Shown here piece after piece: positions 1-7,420 of a stretch of DNA of 42,342 nt (positions are counted from its first letter, which is position 1; each line of letters opens with the position of its first letter). The notes under the pieces were generated by a model. That model had not been told where the DNA came from and ran no database searches. It was given only the letters and a program-made list of their open reading frames with translations. This stretch comes from Hyphomonadaceae bacterium UBA2389 (GTDB taxonomy: Bacteria > Pseudomonadota > Alphaproteobacteria > Caulobacterales > Aquidulcibacteraceae), in contig DDSN01000066.1 in NCBI GenBank assembly GCA_002343395.1, positions 1 through 42,342 on the forward strand. Reading direction: 5' to 3'. Position numbers and translations under genes: made by a program.

Positions 1-1284
1 CAGATGACGGCCGGGTCGTGGATCTACATCGGCACGCAGGGGATTTTGCAGGGCACCTACGAGACCTTTACCGAGTGCGGCCGCCAGCATTTTGGCGGCA
101 CGCTGACCGGCCGGCTTTGCGTCACCGGCGGCTGCGGCGGCATGGGCGGCGCGCAGCCGTTGGCCGCGGTCATGGCCGGCGCGTGCTGCCTTGCGATCGA
201 ATGCCAAAGCGACCGTATCGATAAGCGTCTGCAAACACGCTACCTCGACAAGCGCGCTGAAACGCTGGACCAGGCGCTCGCCATGATCAGCGATGCGTGC
301 GCCAAGGGCGAGGTGATCTCGGTTGGTCTGCTCGGCAATGCCGCTGAGTTGCTCCCAGAGATGGTCAAGCGCGGCGTTCGCCCCGATGCCGTGACGGACC
401 AAACCTCCGCGCACGACCCGGTGAACGGCTACCTGCCTGCCGGCTGGGGCGTTGACCGCTGGGTGAAAACGCGAGCGCAGAATCCGGACATTGTCGCAGA
501 GGCGGCGCGCGCGTCCATGGCGGTGCATGTGCGCGCGATGTTGGAGTGGCACAAGCAAGGCGTGCCGGTTGTCGACTACGGCAACAACATTCGTCAGGTG
601 GCGAAGGATGAAGGCGTCGTCGACGCTTTCGCGTACCCGGGATTTGTACCGGCCTACGTGCGTCCATTGTTTTGCCGCGGCGTGGGGCCGTTCCGCTGGG
701 CGGCGCTTACCGGCGATCCTCAGGACATCGCCAAAACCGATGCAAAGGTCAAAGAGCTCATCCCAAACGACGCCCACCTGCATCGTTGGCTGGACATGGC
801 CAAGGAGCGCATCGCCTTCCAAGGTCTGCCCGCGCGCATCTGCTGGGTAGGTTTAGGCCAGCGTCATCGCTTAGGGCTTGCCTTCAACGAAATGGTTGCG
901 CGCGGCGAGATCGGGCCGCTCGTGATCGGCCGCGATCACCTGGACAGCGGCAGCGTCGCCTCGCCCAACCGCGAAACCGAGAAGATGCGCGACGGCAGCG
1001 ATGCGGTAAGCGACTGGCCGCTGCTTAACGCGCTTCTTAACACAGCAGGCGGGGCGACTTGGGTGTCGCTGCACCATGGTGGCGGCGTCGGCATGGGATA
1101 TTCGCAGCACTCTGGCGTTGTTATTGTGTGCGACGGGACGGAAGCGGCCAGCAAACGCATCGCGCGCGTGCTCTGGAACGATCCCGGTACTGGGGTGATG
1201 CGCCATGCCGACGCGGGCTATGATGAAGCGATCGCCTGCGCGCGTGAACAGCATCTCGATCTGCCTGCGCTGGACATACGCTGA
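1..1284 (+). CDS. hutU: Urocanate hydratase (urocanase), 5'-truncated by the window edge
   Basis: Urocanase converts urocanate to 4-imidazolone-5-propionate, the second step of histidine degradation in the cytosol, using tightly bound NAD+. The reading frame is open from base 1. About 427 residues are present against roughly 555 in the family, so about 130 N-terminal residues lie outside the window. The glycine-rich stretch GGCGGMGGAQ (near 127-156) fits the NAD-binding region. The cysteine in ARICWVGLG (codon 841-843) corresponds by its distance from the C-terminus to the conserved Cys410 of Pseudomonas putida urocanase, and the C-terminal block GVGMGYSQHSG is intact. The stop overlaps the hutH start as ATGA (1284 is shared), so the two genes are translationally coupled parts of one hut operon. 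No hutC, hutI or hutG is visible here. Confidence 0.97.
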   Translation, partial: QMTAGSWIYIGTQGILQGTYETFTECGRQHFGGTLTGRLCVTGGCGGMGGAQPLAAVMAGACCLAIECQSDRIDKRLQTRYLDKRAETLDQALAMISDACAKGEVISVGLLGNAAELLPEMVKRGVRPDAVTDQTSAHDPVNGYLPAGWGVDRWVKTRAQNPDIVAEAARASMAVHVRAMLEWHKQGVPVVDYGNNIRQVAKDEGVVDAFAYPGFVPAYVRPLFCRGVGPFRWAALTGDPQDIAKTDAKVKELIPNDAHLHRWLDMAKERIAFQGLPARICWVGLGQRHRLGLAFNEMVARGEIGPLVIGRDHLDSGSVASPNRETEKMRDGSDAVSDWPLLNALLNTAGGATWVSLHHGGGVGMGYSQHSGVVIVCDGTEAASKRIARVLWNDPGTGVMRHADAGYDEAIACAREQHLDLPALDIR

Positions 1285-2765
1285 TGAAACTCTGCCTCCA
1301 GGATCTTCGCGCGATTTGGACCGGCGCCCGGTCGTTGACGCTCGATGCGGCTGACTACGAGGCTATCGATGCGTCTGCCGACGCCGTCGCCAGGGCGCTT
1401 GCTACCGGCGCCGCGCTCTATGGCATCAACACCGGCTTTGGCAAACTCGCGTCGAAACGCATTGGCGACTCCGATCTTGCCCAACTCCAGCGTAACCTGG
1501 TGCTTTCGCATGCCGTGGGCGTGGGCCCAGAACTGAGCGAGCGCGTGGTGCGCCTCGCGATGGCGATCAAGGTTGTGACATTGGCGGCGGGTCGCTCCGG
1601 CGTGCGTCGCATCGTGGTCGACACGCTCGTAAAGCTTTTGGCCGCTAACGCTCTTCCGATCATTCCCAGCCAGGGCTCGGTTGGCGCTTCCGGCGACCTT
1701 GCCCCGCTCGCGCACATGTCTTGCGCGCTCATTGGCGAAGGCGAGGTCCGCCTGAACGGTGAGCGCGTATCCGCGCGAGACGCGCTGAAGCGCATCGGCG
1801 TCGGGCCGCTGACGCTGGGCCCCAAGGAGGGCTTAGCGCTGCTCAACGGCACGCAGATTTCGACGGCCTTGGCGCTCGACGCACTGTTCCGCGCGGAGGA
1901 TGTCTTCGTTGCCGGGCTCCTCGCCGGGGCTATGTCGACTGACGCCATCAAAGGCAGCGACGCGCCGTTCGATGAACGTATTCACCTGGCGCGCGGCCAG
2001 CGGGGCCAGATTGAGGCCGCTCGCAACCTGCGTGTGTTCATGGCTCGCAGCGGCATACGTGAGAGTCACCGAACCGGGGACGATCGCGTTCAGGATCCGT
2101 ATTCCATTCGCTGCCAACCCCAAGTCATGGGCGCGTGCCGCGACCTGCTGGATTACGCAGGGCAAACATTGGAGATCGAGGCCAACGCAGTTACCGATAA
2201 TCCGCTGGTGTTTGCCGAAGACAACGCGATCCTTTCCGGCGGCAACTTCCACGCCGAACCTGTCGCCTTCGCCGCCGACATGATCTCAATAGCCGTCGCC
2301 GAGATCGCCTCGATCAGTGAACGCCGGATTGCGGTTCTGATTGATCCCGTCCTCTCGGGCCTGCCGGCATTTCTAGTGAGAGAGGGCGGCCTCAACTCAG
2401 GCTTCATGATTCTGCAAGTGACGGCCGCCGCGCTCGTTTCGGAAAACAAGACGCTGGCGCATCCGGCGAGCGTCGATACGATTCCGACTTCGGCGAACCA
2501 GGAAGATCACGTCTCGATGGCGACTTTCGCGGGGCGCAAAGCCGGCGACATCGCGCGCAACGCAGCGACTGTCATCGCCATCGAATTGCTAGCGGCGGCG
2601 CAAGGCATCGACTTCCACGCGCCGCTCACGACATCGCCAGTGTTGCAGAGGGTCCACGTCAAGGTGCGCAGCGTGTCGGAGCATCTCGACCGGGATCGCT
2701 CATTGGCGGGCGATGTGAACAGAGTGCGTGAACTGATCGAGCAAGGGGCTCTTGTGGGCGGTTAG
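1284..2765 (+). CDS. hutH: Histidine ammonia-lyase
   Basis: This enzyme deaminates L-histidine non-oxidatively to urocanate and ammonia, the first committed step of histidine catabolism, in the cytosol. The 493-residue product is close to the usual length of about 510. The Ala-Ser-Gly triad that cyclises into the MIO electrophile lies at residues 135-137 in GSVGASGDLAP. Other family blocks are present: YGINTGFGKL near residue 46, IRESH followed by RVQDPYSIRC in the middle, and DNPLVF with GGNFHAEPVA after that. The ATG at 1284 overlaps the hutU stop by one base, so the downstream hutH is probably translated by coupling. It ends convergently 23 bp from the lysoplasmalogenase-like gene, and no clear terminator is visible in that gap. 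Confidence 0.97.
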   Translation: MKLCLQDLRAIWTGARSLTLDAADYEAIDASADAVARALATGAALYGINTGFGKLASKRIGDSDLAQLQRNLVLSHAVGVGPELSERVVRLAMAIKVVTLAAGRSGVRRIVVDTLVKLLAANALPIIPSQGSVGASGDLAPLAHMSCALIGEGEVRLNGERVSARDALKRIGVGPLTLGPKEGLALLNGTQISTALALDALFRAEDVFVAGLLAGAMSTDAIKGSDAPFDERIHLARGQRGQIEAARNLRVFMARSGIRESHRTGDDRVQDPYSIRCQPQVMGACRDLLDYAGQTLEIEANAVTDNPLVFAEDNAILSGGNFHAEPVAFAADMISIAVAEIASISERRIAVLIDPVLSGLPAFLVREGGLNSGFMILQVTAAALVSENKTLAHPASVDTIPTSANQEDHVSMATFAGRKAGDIARNAATVIAIELLAAAQGIDFHAPLTTSPVLQRVHVKVRSVSEHLDRDRSLAGDVNRVRELIEQGALVGG

Positions 2766-2787
2766 CAGGGCATCCCACGGGCGGGGG

Positions 2788-3468
2788 TCAAGTCGCACCA
2801 TCCATCGCAACAAGTAGAACGCCCGCGGCGATCGCAATCTGGGCTGCGGCGTATGTCCACCAAACGATCGGAGCGGTGATCCGCCTCGTGGGCGAGTCTG
2901 GCGCCAAGCGGAAGAGTTCCGCCGCAAGCACGAAGTCGCTGACCAGGAACAGAAGCGCCCCGACCATTGCCGGCCAGCCAACCCAGGGCAGCCACATCGC
3001 GGCTGCGCCCATGCCGGTGATGGCGATGGCGTATGGCACGACGGCAAGCGCCATCCAACCAAGCTTTGGCGCCATCCAAACGAGGAACGAAATCGCCGCG
3101 AGAACGATCGCGGCCATCGCCAGGTAGCGCGGCAAGAGCGGCGAGTTGTCACCGGAAAAGAACCACAGCGCCAGGAAGATGATGACGTAAAGCAGTTGCG
3201 CGACAAGAAAAGAAAGAATGCCGAACGGCAGCACCCACTTCCTGTCGAATGCGAGGAGGAAGTCTCCAATCGCCGAGGCGACCGCAGCCGCGACCAGCGG
3301 GGCAGGAGTTCCGGCGGCGATCAGGCCCGCGGCCAGAGCCCCCATGAAGACGGTTTTGACGATCGCCCTTATGAGCGTTTCGGGACGCGCCATGAAGTGC
3401 GCGCCATATGCAATTGCCGCTACGAGACCGAGGCTCGTCCACGCCCAGAAATAAGGCCCGAAACTCAT
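2788..3468 (-). CDS. Lysoplasmalogenase-like (YhhN/TMEM86 family) integral membrane protein
   Basis: The 226-residue product is almost entirely hydrophobic, with about seven or eight predicted membrane segments. It has the pattern of the YhhN/TMEM86 family: an ASAIGDFLLAF block near residues 64-74 and GALLFLVSDFVLAAELF near 170-186, both holding the conserved acidic residues expected inside the membrane. Family members hydrolyse the vinyl-ether bond of lysoplasmalogens or act on related ether lipids in animals. Bacterial substrates are poorly defined, so only the fold and family are claimed. The ATG at 3468 is preceded by a purine-rich GGAAG. The gene is transcribed divergently from the SDR gene at 3557, with an 88-bp shared upstream region. 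Confidence 0.8.
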   Translation of the reverse strand: MSFGPYFWAWTSLGLVAAIAYGAHFMARPETLIRAIVKTVFMGALAAGLIAAGTPAPLVAAAVASAIGDFLLAFDRKWVLPFGILSFLVAQLLYVIIFLALWFFSGDNSPLLPRYLAMAAIVLAAISFLVWMAPKLGWMALAVVPYAIAITGMGAAAMWLPWVGWPAMVGALLFLVSDFVLAAELFRLAPDSPTRRITAPIVWWTYAAAQIAIAAGVLLVAMDGAT

Positions 3469-3556
3469 GTTGCTTCCGCTCCCCCGCGACGCGCGACATT
3501 AGCACGGATTTGCCTTCGGGCGCTCTCTCGTTACAAGGCCGGCACGGAGGATAAAC

Positions 3557-4342
3557 ATGCGGCTTTCTTCAGATCTCGCGGCGGTGGTTACGGGCGGTGC
3601 GTCGGGCTTGGGCCGAGCGACCGTTGAGCGGTTGCGCGCGGAGGGCGTGAAGGTCGCCATTTTCGACCGCGATGAGGAGCGCGGCGTGGTCACTGCGTCT
3701 GAACTTGGGGCGACATTCTGCAAGGTGGATGTAACGAGCGACGACAGTGTCGACGCCGGATTCGCCGCCGCGCGTCGCGCGAATGGACAGGAGCGCATCC
3801 TGGTCAACTGCGCGGGTATCGGCAGCGCCATGAAGACCGCCAGTCGCTCCAAGGAGACAGGAGAAATCAAGCATTTCCCCCTCGAAATTTTTAACCTCAC
3901 TATTCAGATCAACTTGGTCGGGACATTTCGATGCGTCGCCAAGTCCGCGGCGGGCATGCTCACCCTTGATCCTCTCGATGAGAGCGGCGAGCGCGGCGCG
4001 ATGGTGATGACCGCGTCGGTGGCCGCCGAGGACGGACAAATGGGGCAGGCCGCTTACTCGGCCTCAAAAGGGGGCGTGGTCGGCATGACCTTGCCGATCG
4101 CGCGCGATCTCTCCGGCGAGGGCATCCGCATCAACACGATCCTTCCTGGCATCTTTGAAACGCCGCTTATGCTGGGCGCGCCCGAAAAGGTGAAGCAAGC
4201 GCTGGCGGCAAGCGTGCCGTTCCCGAAGCGCTTAGGAAACCCGCAGGAATACGCCTCGCTCGCTCTCGAAATGATTCGCAATCCCTACTTCAATGGCGAG
4301 GACGTGCGCCTGGACGGGGCGATCCGCATGGGGTTGCGATAA
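3557..4342 (+). CDS. Short-chain dehydrogenase, HSD10 / 3-hydroxyacyl-CoA dehydrogenase type II-like
   Basis: This 261-residue classical SDR has TGGASGLG (residues 12-19) for dinucleotide binding and an aspartate at 37 in IFDRDEE, which predicts NAD(H) rather than NADP(H). NCAG lies at 84-87, and the catalytic Ser154, Tyr167 and Lys171 have the standard spacing. The C-terminal half (INTILPGIFETPL, VPFPKRLGNPQEYA, NGEDVRLDGAIRM) closely resembles mitochondrial HSD10. The likely reaction is therefore NAD-dependent oxidation of a 3-hydroxyacyl-CoA, especially short or branched chains, in beta-oxidation; the exact substrate is inferred. The start has a good ribosome site, GGAGG at 3546-3550, six bases before the ATG. 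The gene appears to be single and is transcribed divergently from the lysoplasmalogenase-like gene. Confidence 0.87.
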   Translation: MRLSSDLAAVVTGGASGLGRATVERLRAEGVKVAIFDRDEERGVVTASELGATFCKVDVTSDDSVDAGFAAARRANGQERILVNCAGIGSAMKTASRSKETGEIKHFPLEIFNLTIQINLVGTFRCVAKSAAGMLTLDPLDESGERGAMVMTASVAAEDGQMGQAAYSASKGGVVGMTLPIARDLSGEGIRINTILPGIFETPLMLGAPEKVKQALAASVPFPKRLGNPQEYASLALEMIRNPYFNGEDVRLDGAIRMGLR

Positions 4343-4661
4343 GCGCGCGGCCAAAAAACAAGAGTTTCGGCCTAATACTGCGTGTTTTTGGCAACGAAGC
4401 GGCTGCCGAGTCATGAAAACCCGTTAGAAACGCCGATTTTCGCGTTGCGACTCAACGCGCTCCATGCAACGGGAACGCAAGTCTCTGAGCAAAAACGCTG
4501 CGAAATAGCGGTTTTTCAGGGATTCCGCGCGATGCGGTCATTCTCCAGCAAGGAATGGCTGGCATTCACTGGAACGCTGACGCCTGGACGGCTCGATGAG
4601 AAAGCTGGGAATTGGCGGCGGTTCGTTGAAGTTTAACGTGAAGACAATCTTGAAGAGGGGA
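4343..4661. other. Structured intergenic region upstream of the HU-like gene
   Basis: This stretch holds no convincing gene but has three inverted repeats. The first pairs GCCAAAAAACA (4350-4360) with TGTTTTTGGC (4383-4392), with one unpaired A; it could end SDR transcription. The second is a perfect 7-bp stem CGCGTTG/CAACGCG (4441-4447 and 4453-4459) whose loop includes GACTC, a GANTC site for the alphaproteobacterial CcrM methylase. The third is an imperfect hairpin from 4485 to 4519 (CTGA..AAAA-CGCT with AGCG..TTTT..CAG). The region is probably the HU promoter and 5' leader, and may encode a small RNA. A weak GTG-started frame at 4382-4636 has no ribosome site and no recognisable sequence, so it is not called. 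Confidence 0.45.
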
Positions 4662-4667
4662 ATGCAA

Positions 4668-5078
4668 ATGGCTCGTAAGGCAGTGAAGAAGGCGGCGAAA
4701 AAAGCGCCAGCCACCAAGAAGTCCGCGGTGCGCAAGAGCGCCAAGAAGGCGGCTCCGCCAGCGGCGAAGCCGGTTCGCGTCACGGCGACGGCAGGCAAGA
4801 CCGTGACCGCTAGCGCGCTTCTGCAAAGCGTCGCCGACCATCTCGGCGTGAAGAAGTCGGAAGCGAAGTCGATGGTCGAGGGCTATCTCGACGTTGTGAA
4901 GGCCTACGTTCTTAAGGGCGCGAAGGTGAAGGTCGGCGATGTCGGCATGATCATGATCCGCCACCGCAAGGCGCGCATGGGCCGCAACCCGCAGACCGGC
5001 GAGCCGGTGAAGATCAAGGCGTCGAAGAAGCTCGCGTTCCGCCAGTCGGCGGTGATGAAGGCGGCTGTCGCGCGCTAA
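4668..5078 (+). CDS. HU-family DNA-binding protein with a Lys/Ala-rich N-terminal tail
   Basis: The 136-residue product joins a histone-H1-like tail (residues 1-44, repeats of KKA, KKAP and AKKAA) to an HU/IHF-type domain (about 45-130). The tell-tale HU arm and C-terminal segment GRNPQTGEPVKIKASKK lies at 105-121. HU proteins bend and compact DNA in the nucleoid, and basic tails of this kind add non-specific DNA contacts. The longest open frame begins at 4596. I chose ATG 4668 because GAAGAGGGG (4652-4660) sits seven bases upstream and the protein then begins MARKAVKK; ATG 4662 is too close to that site. A strong terminator follows at 5125, so this is a monocistronic, probably highly expressed gene. 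Confidence 0.88.
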   Translation: MARKAVKKAAKKAPATKKSAVRKSAKKAAPPAAKPVRVTATAGKTVTASALLQSVADHLGVKKSEAKSMVEGYLDVVKAYVLKGAKVKVGDVGMIMIRHRKARMGRNPQTGEPVKIKASKKLAFRQSAVMKAAVAR

Positions 5079-5105
5079 TCGCGCGAGCTGACGCAGTCGA
5101 ATATG

Positions 5106-5117
5106 ACCCCTAGGGGT
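5106..5117. repeat. Perfect 12-bp palindrome ACCCCTAGGGGT
   Basis: A perfect palindrome lies between the HU stop codon and its terminator and contains the tetranucleotide CTAG, which is often rare in bacterial DNA. It could form a short hairpin in the 3' UTR or bind a dimeric protein. No partner copy was noticed elsewhere in the window. Confidence 0.5.
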
Positions 5118-5124
5118 TGTCGAT

Positions 5125-5160
5125 ACGGCCGGCGCCTACGAACGCCGGCCGTTTTCGTTT
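5125..5160 (+). terminator. Rho-independent terminator of the HU-like gene
   Basis: A perfect 10-bp GC-rich stem pairs ACGGCCGGCG (5125-5134) with CGCCGGCCGT (5143-5152) around an 8-nt loop and is followed by a T-rich tract (TTCGTTT). It lies 46 bp after the HU stop. The opposing aldo/keto reductase gene ends at 5164, but the T-tract exists only on the plus strand. Confidence 0.9.
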
Positions 5161-5163
5161 GGC

Positions 5164-6144
5164 TCAGATGAAGCCCGCCACGGGATGGGGCGCGTAGAGT
5201 TCTTCAAGCGTTTGAATTTCAGCGGGCGTCAGCTGAAGCGAGACAGCGTTCGCCGCGTCCACGAGGTGTTCGGGCTTTGTAGCGCCGACGATTGGCGCCG
5301 ATACGCCCGGCTTGTGCAGCAGCCAAGACAAAGCGACCTGGGCGCGCGACACGTTGCGGGCTTCCGCCAAAGCGCCAACGCGGTCGATGATTGCACGGTC
5401 GCTCTCTTCCGTCTTCTTGTAGAGAAATTTGCCGAAGCGGTCCGTTTCGCTGCGGGTGGTGGTAAGATCCGGCGCGCGCGTCAGGCGCCCGCGCGCTAGC
5501 GGCGACCAGGGGATCATGCCGATGCCCTGGTCCCGGCAAAGCGGCGCCATCTCGCGTTCCTCCTCTCGATAAATCAAGTTCCAATGGTTTTGCATCGAGA
5601 CGAAGCGCGCCCAGCCGTTCGCCCTCTGAAGCGCCAGCGCCTTCATGAACTGCCAAGCCCACATTGAGGACGCGCCGATGTAGCGGGCCTTGCCTGCCTT
5701 CACGATGTCATGCAGCGCCTCAAGCGTTTCCTCGATCGGCGTCTCGGGGTCCCATCGATGGATCTGGTAGAGGTCTACGTAGTCCACGGCCAAACGTCGT
5801 AAGCTATGGTCAATCTCAGTGAAGATGGCCTTGCGGGAGAGCCCCTTGCCATTTGCGTCCGGCCGCATTTGGCCGTGTACTTTTGTCGCGATGACGATCT
5901 CGTCTCGCCGCGCGAACTCCTTGAGCGCCTTTCCGGTGACCTCTTCGCTGGCGCCATCGGAATAGACGTTGGCGGTATCGAAGAAGTTGATGCCGAGTTC
6001 GACGGCCTGCTTGAAAAATGGCCTGCTCTGTTCATCGCTGAGCGCCCAGCTGTGCGCGCCTTTCTTCGGGTCGCCATAGGACATGCATCCGAGGCAGATG
6101 CGCGAGACCTTGAGTCCTGAGGCGCCGAGATTGACGTAGTGCAT
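5164..6144 (-). CDS. Aldo/keto reductase
   Basis: This is a 326-residue NADPH-dependent (alpha/beta)8-barrel oxidoreductase of the AKR superfamily, which reduces aldehydes or ketones in the cytosol. The catalytic tetrad is visible as Asp56 and Tyr61 in FFDTANVYSDG, Lys88 in IATKVHG and His129 in YQIHRWD. The cofactor-binding end has the usual SWLLHKPGVSAPIVGATKPEH. Its closest general resemblance is to the YajO/YghZ-like bacterial members; the physiological substrate cannot be read from the sequence. ATG 6144 is preceded by GGAG at a suitable distance. The gene lies 31 bp downstream of the ABC ATPase gene on the same strand, so the two may be co-transcribed, although they have no obvious functional link. 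Confidence 0.93.
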   Translation of the reverse strand: MHYVNLGASGLKVSRICLGCMSYGDPKKGAHSWALSDEQSRPFFKQAVELGINFFDTANVYSDGASEEVTGKALKEFARRDEIVIATKVHGQMRPDANGKGLSRKAIFTEIDHSLRRLAVDYVDLYQIHRWDPETPIEETLEALHDIVKAGKARYIGASSMWAWQFMKALALQRANGWARFVSMQNHWNLIYREEEREMAPLCRDQGIGMIPWSPLARGRLTRAPDLTTTRSETDRFGKFLYKKTEESDRAIIDRVGALAEARNVSRAQVALSWLLHKPGVSAPIVGATKPEHLVDAANAVSLQLTPAEIQTLEELYAPHPVAGFI

Positions 6145-6175
6145 GGAGCGGCTCCGATCTGAATGCGGCGGGCTA

Positions 6176-7123
6176 TTAAGTTGTGGTCAGTTCCACGAAG
6201 ACATCTTCCAGATCAGGCTCTTCGATAGAAAGGTCTTTAATTGCAACGCCAGCGGTGCGAACGAGATCCAACAATTCCTCCACTTTGTGTTCGCTGGTTT
6301 TGTAGGTGAGCGTGAAGGCGCCTGATTTGCGCATGCCGAAGCTAACTCCTGCGATGTCGGTCATCGCAGCGGCGAGAGGCTCCTGCGGCGTCACGACGAG
6401 CGTCTTTTGATCCAGCCTGGAAATGAGCCGCGGCGTCGGCTCGCATGCGATCACGCGGCCATGATTGATGATGGCGATCGTATCGCAAAGCTCCTGCGCT
6501 TCCTCGAGGTAGTGGGTCGTCAACACGATCGTTACGCCCTGCGCGTGCAGAGAGCGTACATAGTCCCACAATTGGCGGCGCAGATCGACGTCGACGCCCG
6601 CGGTTGGCTCGTCAAGAACCAGCACTGGCGGTGCATGCACCATCGCCTTGGCGACCAGAAGCCGGCGTTTCATTCCGCCGGATAGCGTGCGCGCATACGC
6701 GGCGCGTTTGTCCCAGAGGCCGACGGCCTTGAGGATTTCCTCCGTGCGTCGTTGCCCCTTGGGCACGCCGTAATAGCCCGCTTGGATCTCAAGCGCTTCC
6801 GCCGGCGAAAAGAACGGATCCATGTTGAGCTCTTGCGGCACGATGCCGATGGCGCCGCGTGCATTCATGGGGTCGGCGTCAATGTCATGACCCCAAATGG
6901 CTGCAGAACCACCTGACTTTTTTACCAGGCCGCCAAGGATGTTTATGAAGGTCGACTTGCCCGCGCCGTTGGGGCCGAGCAGCCCGAAGAACGAGCCGCG
7001 GGGAATGGTCAAATCGACAGCCTTGAGCGCGTGGGTGGGGCTGCCGCGCCCCTGGGCGCGATACGTCTTGTCGAGGCCGCGCGCTTCAATCGCGAATGTC
7101 GGCTGGTGGGCGGGTGAGAGCAT
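6176..7123 (-). CDS. ABC transporter ATP-binding protein (ABC-2 export type)
   Basis: The 315-residue ATPase subunit powers an export-type ABC transporter at the inner face of the cytoplasmic membrane. Walker A GPNGAGKS lies at residues 50-57, the signature LSGGMKRR at 147-154, Walker B VLVLDEP at 167-173 and the switch histidine in TTHYLEEA at 204. The MKRR form of the signature and the YLEEA context are typical of the CcmA/YadG/NodI-like group paired with ABC-2 permeases. No membrane subunit is adjacent: upstream is a divergent zinc-finger gene and downstream an aldo/keto reductase. The permease must therefore be elsewhere, or the ATPase has another partner. The substrate is unknown. Confidence 0.92.
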   Translation of the reverse strand: MLSPAHQPTFAIEARGLDKTYRAQGRGSPTHALKAVDLTIPRGSFFGLLGPNGAGKSTFINILGGLVKKSGGSAAIWGHDIDADPMNARGAIGIVPQELNMDPFFSPAEALEIQAGYYGVPKGQRRTEEILKAVGLWDKRAAYARTLSGGMKRRLLVAKAMVHAPPVLVLDEPTAGVDVDLRRQLWDYVRSLHAQGVTIVLTTHYLEEAQELCDTIAIINHGRVIACEPTPRLISRLDQKTLVVTPQEPLAAAMTDIAGVSFGMRKSGAFTLTYKTSEHKVEELLDLVRTAGVAIKDLSIEEPDLEDVFVELTTT

Positions 7124-7207
7124 GGGAAACCTGACGAGGGACGCATTGCGCGTCAGCGCGATACGCTTTAGGTACGCAGCGTTCGCAAGAGCTTCAAGTC
7201 AAACCCC

Positions 7208-7420
7208 ATGAATGCGTCTCGACCCACCCAAAACACCGCTCCGCCCGCGACGAGCCAGCCCGAAATCGTGGCTGTGACATCTCGCAAGGTGAAGTGCGAT
7301 GGCGGCGGCGGCGCGTTAGGGCACCCAGTCGTGTTCTACGAAATGGGGGAAGATGATTTCGTTGAGTGCGCCTATTGCGACCGGCGCTTTGTGTTGGCGT
7401 CGGGCGGCGCTGGTCACTGA
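7208..7420 (+). CDS. Small CHCC zinc-finger protein (NDUFS6-like)
   Basis: The 70-residue protein carries the zf-CHCC signature: Cys in VKCDGGGGALGHP, then the histidine, then CAYCDRRFVL near the C-terminus, giving a Cys-His-Cys-Cys zinc site. This family is homologous to the zinc-binding part of mitochondrial complex I subunit NDUFS6, and alphaproteobacterial members have been linked to complex I. Involvement in NADH dehydrogenase assembly is therefore plausible but inferred. The N-terminal 25 residues are low in complexity. The start is ATG 7208; no strong ribosome site is visible. The gene is convergent with the transglutaminase gene and overlaps its 3' end by 7 bp (7414-7420). It is divergent from the ABC ATPase gene. 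Confidence 0.88.
   Translation: MNASRPTQNTAPPATSQPEIVAVTSRKVKCDGGGGALGHPVVFYEMGEDDFVECAYCDRRFVLASGGAGH

Noticed and set aside
4382..4636. An 84-residue GTG-started open frame upstream of the HU gene
   Set aside because: It has no ribosome site, no recognisable domain and covers two of the three hairpins; chance is the simpler explanation.
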